Source of the DNA: Lucinisca nassula
Taxonomy: Eukaryota; Mollusca; Bivalvia; Lucinida; Lucinidae
Assembly (NCBI GenBank): GCA_963580285.1
Contig: OY757026.1
Location: 83,736,651-83,800,650, forward strand
Length of the DNA stretch: 64,000 bases
Direction: 5' to 3'
Shown: piece after piece, positions 51,853 through 62,748 of the stretch
Layout of the letters: each line of letters begins with the position of its first letter
Position numbering within the stretch: the stretch's first letter is position 1
Made by a program: the position numbers and the translations under genes
The notes under the pieces: generated by a model
The model's input: the letters and a program-made list of their open reading frames with translations, nothing else
What the model was told of the DNA's origin: nothing
Database searches by the model: none

Positions 51853-52003
51853 CAAAGCTATTTTATCATAATGAGACTGCGGGGATACTCTGACTGATGC
51901 GAGTTTTGATCGAAGACGCCCTGCATAAATTTCCGTATCTAAATATAAACAAGAGCAAAAAAAAAAAAAAAAAAAAACCGTTTAAGTGCACCGTTTCAAT
52001 TGT

Positions 52004-52398
52004 ACATAAAAGCGGCACGTCTATATAATATTGGCCCCCTTGAACCCCACACTAAACTGTATAGTAAAGGGGTAAACATCATATATAGTAAAGCTTAAAC
52101 ATTTTATTTAGCAAAGTGATAAACCTTATTTTTCTAATTTCTGCTCTAAAATATAGATTGTGGGTACTCGTTAGAACCGCCTCGATGAGGCGGTTCTAAC
52201 GAGTGCCTACAATCATTATTTTGGCCAGAAATAAGAAAAATATCACAATTTTTCATCATAAAATTTTAATTTTTTCGGCGATAAAGGTTACAATGTATTT
52301 GTATAGGCGTGTTTTCGTAATGAGTTGAAAGCCAAAAGCCAAAGCTTTCTTTCCTACACTATGGCGCCAAAATACAAAACAATATTAACAGTATATAC
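52004..52398. mobile_element. Foldback element subfamily A plus flank, first tandem copy
   Basis: Element 52004-52322 with core ACTCGTTAGAACCGCCTCGA and complement, ending GGCGTGTTTTCGTAATG, followed by a 76-base flank GAGTTGAAAGCC...ACAGTATATAC that recurs after the next copy. Confidence 0.85.
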
Positions 52399-52760
52399 CA
52401 TCACGAAAACACGCCTATATAATTTTGACCCCCTTGAACCTCACTTTTATATAGTAAAAACTTGGGTTTACAGGGGTGAACCTTATTTTTCTTATTTCTG
52501 CTCTAAAATATAGAGTGTGGGTACTTGTTAGATCCGCCTCGATGAGGCGGTTCTAACGATTACCCACAATCTATATTTTGAGCAGAAATCAGAAAAAAAA
52601 TATCACAATTTTTCAGCATAAAATGTTCTTTTTTCGGCGATAAAGGTGGCAGTGTATTTGTATAGGCGTGTTTGTGTAATGAGAAGTTGAAAGCCAAAAG
52701 CCAAAGCTTTCTTTCCTACACTATGGCGCCAAAATACAAAACAATATTAACAGTACATAC
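52399..52760. mobile_element. Foldback element subfamily A plus flank, second tandem copy
   Basis: Element 52399-52681 (CATCACGAAAACACGCCTAT to GGCGTGTTTGTGTAATG) and the same flank AAGTTGAAAGCCAAAAGCC...ACAGTACATAC at 52684-52759. Duplication of element with flank shows local duplication, not transposition. Confidence 0.85.
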
Positions 52761-52807
52761 ATGGGAAGACGAACTATGACAACCACAGGGCACCTGAAGC
52801 ACCTATT

Positions 52808-53085
52808 ACGATAACACATCTGTGTGATATAGTGCATTTTCATGCCTCAAAAAAGGTATTTTTTTTTTCTGATGAAAATTTGCGGTATTTTTTTTATTTA
52901 TATTCCAAACATAGGTTTTGGGTGCTCGTTAGAACCGCCTCAATGAGGCGGTTCTAACGAGTACCCACAACCTATGTCTTGGAGCAGAAATAAGGAAAAT
53001 GATGTTAACCCCCGTAAACCCCAGTTTTCTCTATATGAAGTGGGGTTCAGGGGGGTCTTTATTTCACGGACTTGTTAACGTGATG
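52808..53085. mobile_element. Foldback element subfamily B, near-complete
   Basis: CGATAACACATCTGTGTGAT left end, perfect core GTGCTCGTTAGAACCGCCTC / GAGGCGGTTCTAACGAGTAC, CTCTATATGAAGTGGGGTTC arm, CGGACTTGTTAACGTGATG right end. Confidence 0.88.
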
Positions 53086-53107
53086 CGGCATTAGAACTGG
53101 TAAAATT

Positions 53108-53166
53108 TTACTGGGGGCTTAAATCGATTTTACATGTACGCGGCAACAGTCTTCGCCTTGTTTTTG
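53108..53166 (+). mobile_element. Family G element, 3' fragment
   Basis: CTGGGGGCTTAAATCGATTT followed by TACATGTACGCGGCAACAGTC; matches the TTAAATCGATTTTACGTGGC block of the family. Confidence 0.55.
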
Positions 53167-53428
53167 AAAGTCTCAGCATCAACTTCTTCCACAGATGTAG
53201 TATCGGAAAGAGCTTACAGAAGAAATTGATTCAACGAATTGCCGTAAGATGAAGTTATCCGTCCCCGTGATCACTGTTTAGGTCATTTCACCTTACCTTA
53301 AATGTATAACGTCGCTATTTTTAAGTGAAAAAACGCTGTCCTAATATAAAATCAAATCTCCAGTTCTATAAACTAGGCATAATAGCGTGTTTAGAGAAAG
53401 GACTTTTCAAATGTTTTGTTTTCTTATT

Positions 53429-53797
53429 CATTACGAAAACATGCCTATACAAATGCATTTTGTCATATGACGTCGTGTCTGAGAGTGTAATAACGCCATG
53501 TAATAAATTTGATAATCCACGAGTGGAATAAATATGCAAATTAGTTATATGCGCCGCGTAACGTTATCTGTACCACGTTCTTAACCACGTCGCGTTTAAA
53601 AAATGTGATATTCTGCTTGTTTCTGCTCAAAATATAGATTGCGGGTACTCGTTAACGAGGCGGTTCTAACTTCTACCAACAATCTATATTTTAGAGCAGA
53701 AATAAGAAAAATAATATGTACTCCTGTAAACCCTTGTTGTACTATATAAAAGGGGGCTGAAGGGGGATCAAAATTTTATAGGCTTGTTTACGTGATG
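53429..53797. mobile_element. Foldback element subfamily A, filled by a family D repeat
   Basis: CATTACGAAAACATGCCTAT left end, insertion 53459-53597, then GTTTCTGCTCAAAATATAG, core CTCGTTAACGAGGCGGTTC (left core half shortened), right arm GAGCAGAAATAAGAAAAATA and end GGCTTGTTTACGTGATG. Confidence 0.75.
53459..53597 (+). repeat. Palindrome-bearing repeat family D, copy 2
   Basis: TCATATGACGTCGTG, AACGCCATGTAATAAATTTG, AATCCACGAGTGGA and CGTAACGTTATCTG match the copy at 60265-60640 in the same orientation. Confidence 0.7.
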
Positions 53798-53814
53798 AAA
53801 TGAAAAATGTTTGA

Positions 53815-53942
53815 ATTATTTTCTTATTTCTAGTCCAAATATAGACTGAGAGTACTCGTTTGAACCGCCTCAATGAGTCTATTCTAACGATTACTAGGAA
53901 TTTCTGTTTTGAGCAAAAAGTAAGAAAAAAAGAAATGCCCCC
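53815..53942. mobile_element. Foldback fragment
   Basis: CTTATTTCTAGTCCAAATAT, GTACTCGTTTGAACCGCCTC and TCTATTCTAACGATTACTAG form a diverged centre; both outer ends are missing. Confidence 0.65.
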
Positions 53943-54157
53943 ATACTAATATATAGATGATGATTTCGCACTTTAATGAAAATAAATAATTAGCAAACCT
54001 TGGCGGACTCTTAAAATATCCCTCAAAACAACCACAAACAGTATAAAAATATTAATATTTCTTAAATAACACAGTTACTTAAAAGTTTAACCACGTAAGC
54101 TAATCGCTTTGCAACATATTTGTAAAAGGATACAGCTGGTAGCCTGAAAACCCGTAT

Positions 54158-54428
54158 CATCAAGTGAACTAGTCGATGAAATGAACACCCCTCTAAACCC
54201 CAATTTATATAGAGAAAACTGGGGTTTACGGGGGTAAACACTATTTTTCTTATTTCTGCTCCAAGACATAGGTTGTGGGTACTCGTTAGAACCGCCTCAT
54301 AGAGGCGGTTCTAACGAGTACCCACAACCTATGTCTTGGAGCAGAAATAAGAAAAATATCACAGATTTTCGCCAGAATAATAGCCATTTTGGAGATGTAA
54401 AAATGCACTATATCGCACGGATGCGTTG
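54158..54428. mobile_element. Foldback element subfamily B, best-preserved palindrome
   Basis: CATCAAGTGAACTAGTCGAT left end. From GCTCCAAGACATAGGTTGTG through the core and out to CACAACCTATGTCTTGGAGC the two halves are perfectly complementary (about 54255-54345). The right arm carries GCCATTTTGGAGATG and ends near CGCACGGATGCG. Confidence 0.9.
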
Positions 54429-54639
54429 GCCTATTGAAACTATTTTCACACATGTATGTACATGTAAGACTAGTGACAATTAGCGCACAATAGTAGATAG
54501 AGGATATGATGAATACCAAAAATATTTCATAATATCAGATGATTTTCACGAGTTCTTCGCACTCGCGAAATTTCTAATGCTTTCAACACACGAGAATGAC
54601 TTTTTTTGTATGCATTGCAAACTAAATATTTTTACATAG

Positions 54640-54715
54640 GGACAAACACTATGTGTTCTGATCAGACTGCTGCTAGAGGGGCAGTCGGGTCTGGGTCTAC
54701 ATTGTTTGTAACAAT
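54640..54715. repeat. Family E hairpin, degraded
   Basis: ACAAACACTATGTGTTCTGA, TCAGACTGCTGC and GGGTCTGGGTCTACATTGTT keep the outline of the family. Confidence 0.5.
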
Positions 54716-54936
54716 GGCTTTCAAATTAAACAGCAGTCAACAAAGCAGACGACAATTGTTGTAATTGACGTCTTAAGAGTTTATTTATATTCATGTATAT
54801 TCCTTATGTATATATATTACAATCGTAATACAACTTTAGTTTTCCTAGCCGTTATTTGTCTTGATCGAGTCGGAATGATGCCAACATTGATGAACTATGG
54901 TAACGTATTTCGCGAACTGCCCGCCAATAATACTGA

Positions 54937-54992
54937 CCTTTACAGTGTTGACCTGGACGTTAAACCTCAAATCAAACAAACAATACCATCAG
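54937..54992 (+). mobile_element. Short retroposon family S, 3' fragment
   Basis: CTTTACAGTGTTGACCTGGA, CGTTAAACCTCAAATC and the AAACAAAC tail only. Confidence 0.7.
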
Positions 54993-54995
54993 GAA

Positions 54996-55425
54996 ATCAC
55001 AATTATATAATGTTGACCACTTTAAACCCCATTTTCATATAATAAAAAACTAGGCTTGAGGGGCTATACATTGTTTTTTTCTAATATTTGTTTACAAACA
55101 TAGATTGCGGGTAGTCGTTAGAACCCATAACGATAACACACCCGTGCGACATAGTGCATTTTCTCATATCTCAAAAACGGCTACTTTTCTGATGAAAATC
55201 GTTGATATTTTTCTTATTTTTACTTCAAATATAGGTTGTGGGGGCTCATCAGAACCGCCTCAATGAGGCGGTTCTAACGAGTACCCACAACCTATGTCTT
55301 GGAACAGAAATAAGGAAAATAATGTTTACCCCCGTAAACCCCAGTTTTCTCTATATAAAGTGGGGTTTAGGGGGGTCCAACGAGTACACGCACCCACAAT
55401 CTATGTTTTAAGCAGAAATATGAAC
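54996..55425. mobile_element. Foldback elements: subfamily A half followed by subfamily B copy
   Basis: 54996-55126 is a diverged A half ending GTAGTCGTTAGAACCC. 55129-55377 is a B element (CGATAACACACCCGTGCGAC left end; core CAGAACCGCCTCAATG with complement; CTCTATATAAAGTGGGGTTT arm) truncated at GGGGGGTCCAACGAG, after which a further arm piece CACCCACAATCTATG runs to 55425. Confidence 0.8.
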
Positions 55426-55455
55426 ACTACCAGAAACTTTTCAATTTGTAGAAGT

Positions 55456-55758
55456 TTTGTTTGTATGTATTTGAATTAAACGACCCTGTTACATGTAACA
55501 CTATTACGGTTATTTTGAGCCGGTCAGTTTTTCCTTGGCAGGCTTATACGTAACCGGTTAACCAGTACAGTTCACATTCTTTCGCCAGAAACTGACAACT
55601 GCCCTTCTTGAATCAGCGGAAGGGAGATAATGACCATAGGAAAGAGAAAGATTTCATGATCAATTTCCACGAAAGAATGTTGCCGACCCCATTAGGTATC
55701 GAACCCACGTCCTCCTGATCACCAGTCAGACCGGCATCAGAGTGAGCTACCGAGGCCC
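55456..55758 (-). mobile_element. tRNA-derived SINE family T, copy 4
   Basis: Minus-strand head GGCCTCGGTAGCTCACTC, GACTGGTGATCAGGAGGACG, box B GGGTTCGATACC, body GGCAACATTCTTTCGTGG and GTCAGTTTCTGGCGAAAGAA, then CCGGTTACGTATAAGCC and a 3' end near GTTTAATTCAAATAC. Confidence 0.88.
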
Positions 55759-55869
55759 AATATTAAGAGGATAAAATATATATATTTAAAATTTCTAATA
55801 CATTAAAATGTTACCTCTAAAAAATTTACAATATTTCGAGGTTATATTTAAATATATTTGAATAGGCTT

Positions 55870-56354
55870 GTTCCCGTAGTGTTTCTAAGATACTGCAAAT
55901 ACTGTCCCGAAAAAAGAAATAAATACATGTATCTAAAATCATGAAAAATCATAGCTGTCGTTCCTAAAACACATGAGAGACCCACTCAAAATCGATTATT
56001 CTTGCTTGGTATAAATGTTTCATGCAGCCTCGAACGTCCAGACAGATTACGATTGAAATTTCTGAAATTCATGCAGCTGTAGATATTTTTCGATTAATTT
56101 TATTGAAATTTCCAACGCTAAAAGTCTCTGTATACATCATTGCAGATGAATATAAGCTCTTATAATGCAGCTGTGTGACAAATGTTGCTTCAATGATGCA
56201 CCTGTCTGTCAAATATAAAGCATGTCAGCCGAAATAACAAAATAAGAAATGAATGTACTTGAGTCTTGTCGAGAGAAGATATGCTATATTACGAGTATGT
56301 ACATGTATATACACGTAGTTTATTCATTTTCCTATTTAAGATATAGAGGATCTT
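55870..56354. other. No recognised feature
   Basis: AT-rich; no repeat family or frame recognised. Confidence 0.5.
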
Positions 56355-56433
56355 CCACGAGTGGTCATTTTATATGAAATTAATGAAAGGAGCCTTTGGC
56401 GAGTTTCACAAATTTCATATGAAATGACCACGA
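56355..56433. repeat. Short foldback (25-base arms)
   Basis: CACGAGTGGTCATTTTATAT with GAAATT (from 56357) pairs with AATTTC and ATATGAAATGACCACGAGTG (ending 56435). Confidence 0.75.
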
Positions 56434-56637
56434 GTGTAAGATTCTGTTTATCATATGGCCACTTTGAATATGATTTAATAGCCATTAAATTTGCCATTAT
56501 TTTCACAAAAAATGCATGGTTGACTTAGACGTCCCGCAAAAGTGTTATTACACGACGTATGGTCATACGATTTTTATTACACGACGTTATCCACTGTTTG
56601 TCAACGACGTCATATTATAAATGGAGTTTATTATAAG

Positions 56638-56777
56638 AATCCTATATGGGTGTGAGGGTTGGATGGAAAAATCGATCCCGAGGGTCACTGTCCGGCATCA
56701 CGAGGCTTGCCGAGTAATGCCTGACAGTGATCCCGAGGGACAGATATTTCTATCTCACCCTCACACCCATATAGGTT
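56638..56777. repeat. Compound hairpin: outer 19-base and inner inverted arms
   Basis: Outer arms CCTATATGGGTGTGAGGGT (56641) and ACCCTCACACCCATATAGG (56757). Inner arms GGGTCACTGTCCGGCAT and ATGCCTGACAGTGATCCC. The two levels could form a long cruciform. No coding. Confidence 0.75.
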
Positions 56778-57714
56778 ACTTTTTCTTGCATACCTGCCTT
56801 TTTTTAGCGCGGATTTTTAATGCTGCAGTCATTTCGGTTACCGCCGTCCGCCATATTGTGATGACATTGTAGGAATGTATAGTGACGTCACGTAACGTGC
56901 TGTGACGTCAACCTTAACGACGGCGCATACGAGGTCGAAATCAACCAGTGAATTTATCAAACACGCGATTATATTCGATTTTGGGTCGGAACACCAGGGT
57001 AAAAACATAAATTTCCACCCCAGGGTAAAATCCAACAAAGAAACAAATGCAAGCACGGGTTTCTATACCGGACTGTTTTACCTCCCGAGGTTTATTAATC
57101 CCATATTTGAAATAGGAGAAATGAATTATCCGTGTATATTGACTTTAAAGATCAGTTTTGGATCTGAATTTCGGTATAGTCGACGGTTAACACCACATGT
57201 TAACGGTTCAATCAGCGTAGTGCTACAGCAGCTGGTTGGAAGAAAAACTGGATGGGCGCCATTTTGAAACCGCTTTCTGTAGTTCTAAATAAAAAAAAAG
57301 AAGAAACGCAGATTTTCAGTGATGAAACAACTAAAAAAGTGAGATTACAGAAAGTAAAACGTACTTCGTATACAATGGTTATGTCCATGTTTTCTTCGTT
57401 TCAACGGTGTAACCGACTCAAACGCCACGCATTCTGAGCGTCTGTTGACATCCTCGATGACGTCGTGGATAATGTCGACGTGACTAAAACATTCTCGCGC
57501 TTTAATATAACGATTTTATTGCAAAAACAGTATATTATATCTCACATAAAACTAGTTCCAGTCCAGGCTAGGATGAAATAGTTCTTCTTAGTCTGTCATA
57601 CGGTATCAAAAATGGAATAAGTCACTCAATTTCAAGCCAATCTGTGGATTTTGCAGACAGTTGGCATATGTCTTATACTTTTAAGAAATGCAAACATGCA
57701 TTTAGGTCATCATA
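56778..57714. other. No recognised feature
   Basis: A 121-codon plus frame (56902-57267) has no motif that I recognise. Several TGACGTCA-like (CRE-like) words occur at 56885-56910. Confidence 0.4.
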
Positions 57715-58490
57715 GTTTGGACCAAGTCTATACAATGAAAGAAACGAAACAGATAAGATACCTATTGAACAAGTTGATTCCGAAAAAGACCTTGGGGTTA
57801 TAATAGACATATCTTTAAAATTTACCGAACACATCAGCTCTAAAATCAAAATTGCAAATCGAAATTTGGACTAATCTTTAGCACTTTCACATAAATAGAC
57901 AAGGATACATTTTGAACTTGTACAAATCTCTAGTCCGCACACACCTAGAATATGCAACATCGGTATGGTCTCCTCCATACCAAAAAGACAAAATTGTTTT
58001 GGAAAATGTTCAGAGACGTGCCACGAAACTAGTAAAACGTGTATCGTCTCTGTCATATCAAGAGAGACTCCGTGCCTTGGGCCCATTTTGGGCCCGCCAG
58101 GTCTCGAATATTGACGTGAGAGAGCTGATGTAATCCGAGTGTATAAGAGATAAGGTCGATAAAGGCAAGCTCTTCACTTTATCAGAATATACCGCCACCC
58201 GAGGTCACTCACTTTAACTATTCAAGCGTAGGACTCAACTTCAGATTCGAGCAGACAGCTTTAGTAATAGAGTCCTTGACAATTGGATGAGTCTACCAGA
58301 ATCATTTGTGCAGGCACCTTCCCTAAACAATTTTAAAAGTAGCATCAATAACTGGTGGCATAACCATCCATTCAAGTTTATACCAACCTGTTATGTTCCC
58401 GGCAAAACACAAGAAAGCAGTCTCAAAATGCGTCAGGGGGAGACAGAAATGCCTGACATCGACTTCGACAACAGTAAGAACAGTAAGTAA
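57715..58490 (+). pseudogene. CR1/L2-like LINE reverse transcriptase, C-terminal relic
   Basis: Fragments in three frames, in the expected order: SEKDLGVIIDISLKF, then NLYKSLVRTHLEYATSVWSP and NVQRRATKLVKR (57912-58133), then NRVLDNWMSLPESFVQAPSL and NNFKSSINNWW near the end. Endonuclease and the RT palm are absent, as in a 5'-truncated LINE. Several frameshifts and stops; dead. Confidence 0.8.
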
Positions 58491-58491
58491 A

Positions 58492-58955
58492 CACAAACAT
58501 GGAAGACCAGACCCTAAACGAAACTTCAGTAGCGGTATACCAAAAGGAAAGTTACTTTCCCACAAAATGGCCAATATACTATCCAAAATAAAAATAATAT
58601 AAGCGACACAAACAGCCAAAGACAAACCATAACAAAAATAAACCGCGACAGAAGAACCGCAACCGCCTTGGAACGGAAACGACTCCACGGGGGGGGGGGG
58701 GGGGGCGGTTGTTGGAAGATGGTGGTGGGGGGTTGGGGCTTAAATCGATTTTACTTGGCCATAATCATCGCCCTTACTTCCGTCGCGATTAGGAAAAATA
58801 ATTCGTTCAGTCTGCATGAAGGCCTCCTAACTCATCAGTGCAACATCTCAGTGAAAACAAAAATCAAACAACCACAGAGCTGAAACAACGGTGAGGGATC
58901 GACAGCAAGAAACCACTGAAATACTGGAGCAAAAGAAAACCAACAGTTAGACTCC
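58492..58955 (+). mobile_element. Family G element, long copy
   Basis: TTTCCCACAAAATGGCC, ACAGAAGAACCGCAACCGCC, a G-run (58689-58704), CCCTTACTTCCGTCGCGATT and then the extended part CATGAAGGCCTCCTAACTC to AACAGTTAGACTCC shared with 39641-39800. It follows the LINE relic directly, so this family might derive from a LINE 3' region. Confidence 0.7.
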
Positions 58956-59689
58956 GGTGGGACCGACCAGAGACAGAGCATCAGGTACCAACCAACATAA
59001 GCCTTTACGCTGGAATCGTCATAGAATACGAGGCCTGACCCACCGACGTGCAATTAAAGAGGGAAGCAAAGTTGTCAACCGTGATTGGGTTAACTACCAT
59101 GCTTGCAGTCTGTCGTATAACATTTATGTTGTGCCCAATATTTTTATTTCGAAGAATGATTTTACGAAATTGGATGCTGAAGTCATTGCGGTAATATATT
59201 TTTCTTAATATATGTACAAAGTCACCATAAAATTCTAGTCTGATAGACCTTGTTGCAGAAGACATATAAGTCCAATATTGAATTTTCGAATTAAATCAGA
59301 ATGACGTCAAAAAAGTTGAAAAGACGTTGCGTAGTTTATAGTACCGATAACAATGATTAAAAAGTTTAGCCGTTAACAATTTATTACGAGTGTTGAACGA
59401 GTATTGAAGTCAGTTACATGACTACACACTCTGGCAAATCGAATTAATTGCGAAATACAAACCCAATAGGATGACGTACGAGGAACATCACATCACGATC
59501 CAAAAAAGGAAAATTTACAATCTCAAAATCAAAATCATCGCGTTTATCATAAATTTTGCAAGAAACAAATAAAAATCAAAAATGAATCTGCAATAGATAG
59601 ATGTTAATCCCAAAACGGGGCCTCGGTATCAGAAAAAATTGTTTTAACTGAAGTTCTTGAGGGAGGTGGGGGGGGGGGGGGATAAATTT
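58956..59689. other. No recognised feature; G-run near 59667-59681
   Basis: AT-rich; no repeat family recognised. Confidence 0.45.
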
Positions 59690-60240
59690 GACTCAAACCA
59701 TCGAAATAGGTATTAGCAATATTTAATAAATCATCCAAATAGCTAGAAGTGGAGCTAACTTTCATTGATCTAGACTGGTTTTAAGCAGAAAGGGACATCT
59801 TGAAGTCTCTCTCATAGAAAAAACAACAGATCAGCCACAAGTGTTGCGCAATTAGTACCCATCGGAATACCCAGAACTTGTCCAAACAACTTAGTACCAA
59901 ATCTTATGTAAATATTGTCAAATAGAAAGGTGAGTGCTTCACACTTTCTGACATGACCATAAAGTATAGTTATTATGCCCTTCAGAAGTGAAAAAAGCAT
60001 TTCTTACATAACATGCAAGATAGAGTCTTCCCTATGAAATATACAGTCAATTAAACCATTACGTTTTTCTTTTATAAGATTATGAGGAAGTGTTGTGTAA
60101 AGCGTGGAAAAATCATAAGTAGACAGACTTGAAGCATGAAAACGCCGGGATTTCAATTTATTTAAAACTTCATTAGATTTTTTTATAGACCAGGACCAAA
60201 GGAAAATACCAAGATTATGCATCATGGTAGAAATCATGGT
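59690..60240 (-). pseudogene. Penelope-like element reverse transcriptase relic
   Basis: Minus-strand words in order: STYDFSTLYTTLPHN (60004-60237 frame), then FLFDNIYIRFGTKLFGQVLGI with GIPMGTNCA and VADLLFF (59812-60000), then ERDFKMSLS and SSYLDDLLNIANTYF in a following frame near 59700-59800. The YLDD is the catalytic box. This block order is that of Penelope-like RTs. At least two frameshifts and stops; no GIY-YIG endonuclease in the window. Confidence 0.8.
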
Positions 60241-60264
60241 ATTTCTCTGTTATGCGTGTAATAT

Positions 60265-60640
60265 AATCATGTGTCTATCATATGACATGTTATAACGCCA
60301 TGTAATAAATTCAGTTATCCACTTGTGGATTAAATATGTAAATTAGTTAGATACGCTCCGTAACGTTATATGCATGTCGTCCTAAACAACGTCGCTTTTA
60401 CTGATGGCGGAGTATGGGCACTTTTGCACAAAAATCGTGAATTAACTGCGTTTTAAACGTCATATGATAAAAAAGTATCTGGCATCCGTGCTTATGCATT
60501 ATTGAATATATTAAACTCGTGAAGGAAAAGGAATAACATGCTCGACAAAGCCTCGCATTTGATCCCTTTTCCCCAACTCGTTCAATAAAATTCATAATAC
60601 ATGAACAATCATGTAAGATCCTGTATATATGGCACCGTTA
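60265..60640 (+). repeat. Palindrome-bearing repeat family D, copy 3
   Basis: ATCATATGACATG, AACGCCATGTAATAAATTCA, ATCCACTTGTGGAT palindrome, CGTAACGTTATATG, AATTAACTGCGTTTTAAACG; reverse complement of 1-270. Confidence 0.75.
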
Positions 60641-60649
60641 CTTAGTGGA

Positions 60650-60950
60650 TAACATCATGCCCATTGTGGCTTGAAGAAATAGACTGGGCTGCATGGTGCT
60701 TCCACGCAGAGCTGAAACCGACCACACGAGAACTGGTAAACCGTTTCGAGGATCTAAGCCTGCCCAGGCAAAGCGAGTCGGACCGCCTAATGCGTATAGG
60801 CTTTTTTTTCATTGGGCGGCAGCGCTTGAGCAGTCATTTCATCTCAATATCGGGTAAAAGTCCCACAAAATTGGAAGCAGTGTCTCCAAAAATACCTAAA
60901 TAGTGTTAACGGGGACGGTATACACCTCATTCAAACAAACAAACAAAAGT
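60650..60950 (+). mobile_element. Short retroposon family S, copy 13
   Basis: 5' end CCATTGTGGCTTGAAG, 3' end GGGGACGGTATACACCTC and CAAACAAACAAACAAA. Possible short duplication TAACAT on both sides (60650, 60949). Confidence 0.75.
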
Positions 60951-60999
60951 AACATGACGACACGTGTTACACGTGCAGTTAACGACGCGAAAAGTTTTT

Positions 61000-61295
61000 T
61001 TATTTGTTTGATTTGAGGTTTAACGTCCCCGTCAACAATGCATAGGTCATTTTTAGACGTTAGTTTCCAGTTTTGTGAACTTATACCCGACCTTGAGATT
61101 AAATGACTTCTCAAGCCCTGTCGCCAAATGAAACCAATAGGGTTTATAAGCATGGACGGGCCGACTCGCACCGCTTTCCCTCTGCAGGCTTAGATCGTCT
61201 AAGCGGTTTACCAGTACTCGTGTGCGGTCGGCTTCAGCTCTGCGTGGAATCATCATGCAGCCCATCATTTTCTTCAAGCCCCGATGGGCGGGGAC
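61000..61295 (-). mobile_element. Short retroposon family S, copy 14
   Basis: Full-length, opposite orientation to copy 13, only about 50 bases away; together they make a ~650-bp inverted pair. Confidence 0.85.
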
Positions 61296-61374
61296 TAAAA
61301 TTCCTTCTGTTGAAATTATTTTCAAACTTCTTTGCCAATAAAATCCAATTCAAAATCTGAAAGGGAATGTATCC

Positions 61375-61610
61375 CTTTTTGTTGCTAAATGGAATCTTCC
61401 TCCTTACATATAGCAGGAGTCCATTTCAAAATTTAGGGGTGTCAGATTGTGTTTTTCTTCAAAATATATTTGGAAAATGGTTGAAAATTTTGCAAAAAGT
61501 GTAGACCCTGATCAGACGCCGCAAAACGCGGCGTCTGATCTGGGCCTGTACTGTTTTGCCAGAGTACCCGTTTAGGTGTTTCCGGTAAAAATGAGTTAAC
61601 ATTCATAGTC
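61375..61610. repeat. Family E palindromic repeat, intact hairpin
   Basis: GATCAGACGCCGC, AAAAC and GCGGCGTCTGATC form a perfect stem; flanks GTGTAGACCCT and GGGCCTGTACTGTTTTG. Left flank shares CTCCTGCTATAT-type sequence with 7966-8040. Confidence 0.8.
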
Positions 61611-62219
61611 CTTTTATATTGAATTGATAAAACTGTTTAGCAAGTTTAATATGAAATTACCACTAGTGAAAGATTTTCTATCTTTATAAAATTGGCGGAC
61701 AGACACGGCCCCGATCAGACTCGTAGCCTACACCGTCAATATAAAGATTTTATTCGCAGGACAAAACACTAATGCCTTTTTATCTGGTTCTGTACATATA
61801 CGCGCATAAGCTTTCTTAACCATGGAACAGGGGTAGTTCTATTTTTAGCGCGTGGAGGAAATGGGCTGGGACAGCAAAAAATGACGTCAGAATTTTTACT
61901 TTTGTAAGTGCCTGTATGCAAGACACCCAATAACGTTTGAAGATAGTTGCTACGATGCATAAAAGCAAAGAAAACAAAAGCAACAACTGACTGAATACAT
62001 TTTTGTCGCGCCTGCTTTAAACGAGACTCGCGTAATTTAGGAGCCCGAAATTGCGTCCGGTCTTCCGTCCGTTCGTTTGTCAAACCATCAACATTTGCGA
62101 CAACCCATGCGTTCACCCATATGTACAAAAGTCGATTTACCAAGGTGTATAAGAGCTTCACAGACGTGCATTTATGGATGACGTTTAATACAAGCACATC
62201 CATATTTGACCTTGACCTA
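61611..62219. other. No recognised feature
   Basis: A 144-codon minus frame (61769-62203) lacks motifs I can name; treated as unsupported. Confidence 0.4.
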
Positions 62220-62501
62220 CATCACGAAAACATGCCTATATAATTTTGACCCCTTGAACCCCACTTTTATATAGTAAAACTGGGGTTTCTGGGGGTATAC
62301 CTTATTTTTCTTATTTCTGCTCTGAAATATAGATTGTGGGTACTCGTTAGAACCGCCTCGATGAGGCGGTTCTAACGAGTGCCCACAAACTATATTTTGA
62401 GCAGGAATAAGAAAAATATCACAACTTTTCATCATAAAATTTTCATTTTTTTTTCGGCGATAAAGGTGGCAATGTATTTGTATAGGCGTGTTTGGGTAAT
62501 G
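62220..62501. mobile_element. Foldback element subfamily A, near-complete
   Basis: CATCACGAAAACATGCCTAT, hairpin arm AACCCCACTTTTATATAG / AACTGGGGTT, perfect core ACTCGTTAGAACCGCCTCGA with complement, end TAGGCGTGTTTGGGTAATG. Confidence 0.9.
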
Positions 62502-62748
62502 TACATTTTACGGTTCACGGACTGTAATTTATTGCCTCAATCATAGCGTATACACTAATTTTCAAGTCCATTTCTAGAACTATGAAAGCATTAATGATAC
62601 ATGGTACAGACTTGCATCAAGAAATGGCAATTTTTATGCAAGCGCCAATGTATGAGCTTCACCTACATTTCACGATTCAGTGACTTTGCCCCCATACACA
62701 TGTGACATAGTCTTCGGTGGAATCCTTGTATGTTAATGGTACATTGTA

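Noticed and set aside
56902..57267. 121-codon plus-strand frame
   Set aside because: No motif or homology that I can recognise; left as unassigned.
61769..62203. 144-codon minus-strand frame
   Set aside because: No recognised domain; could be part of an unknown transposon but nothing in the sequence supports a product.
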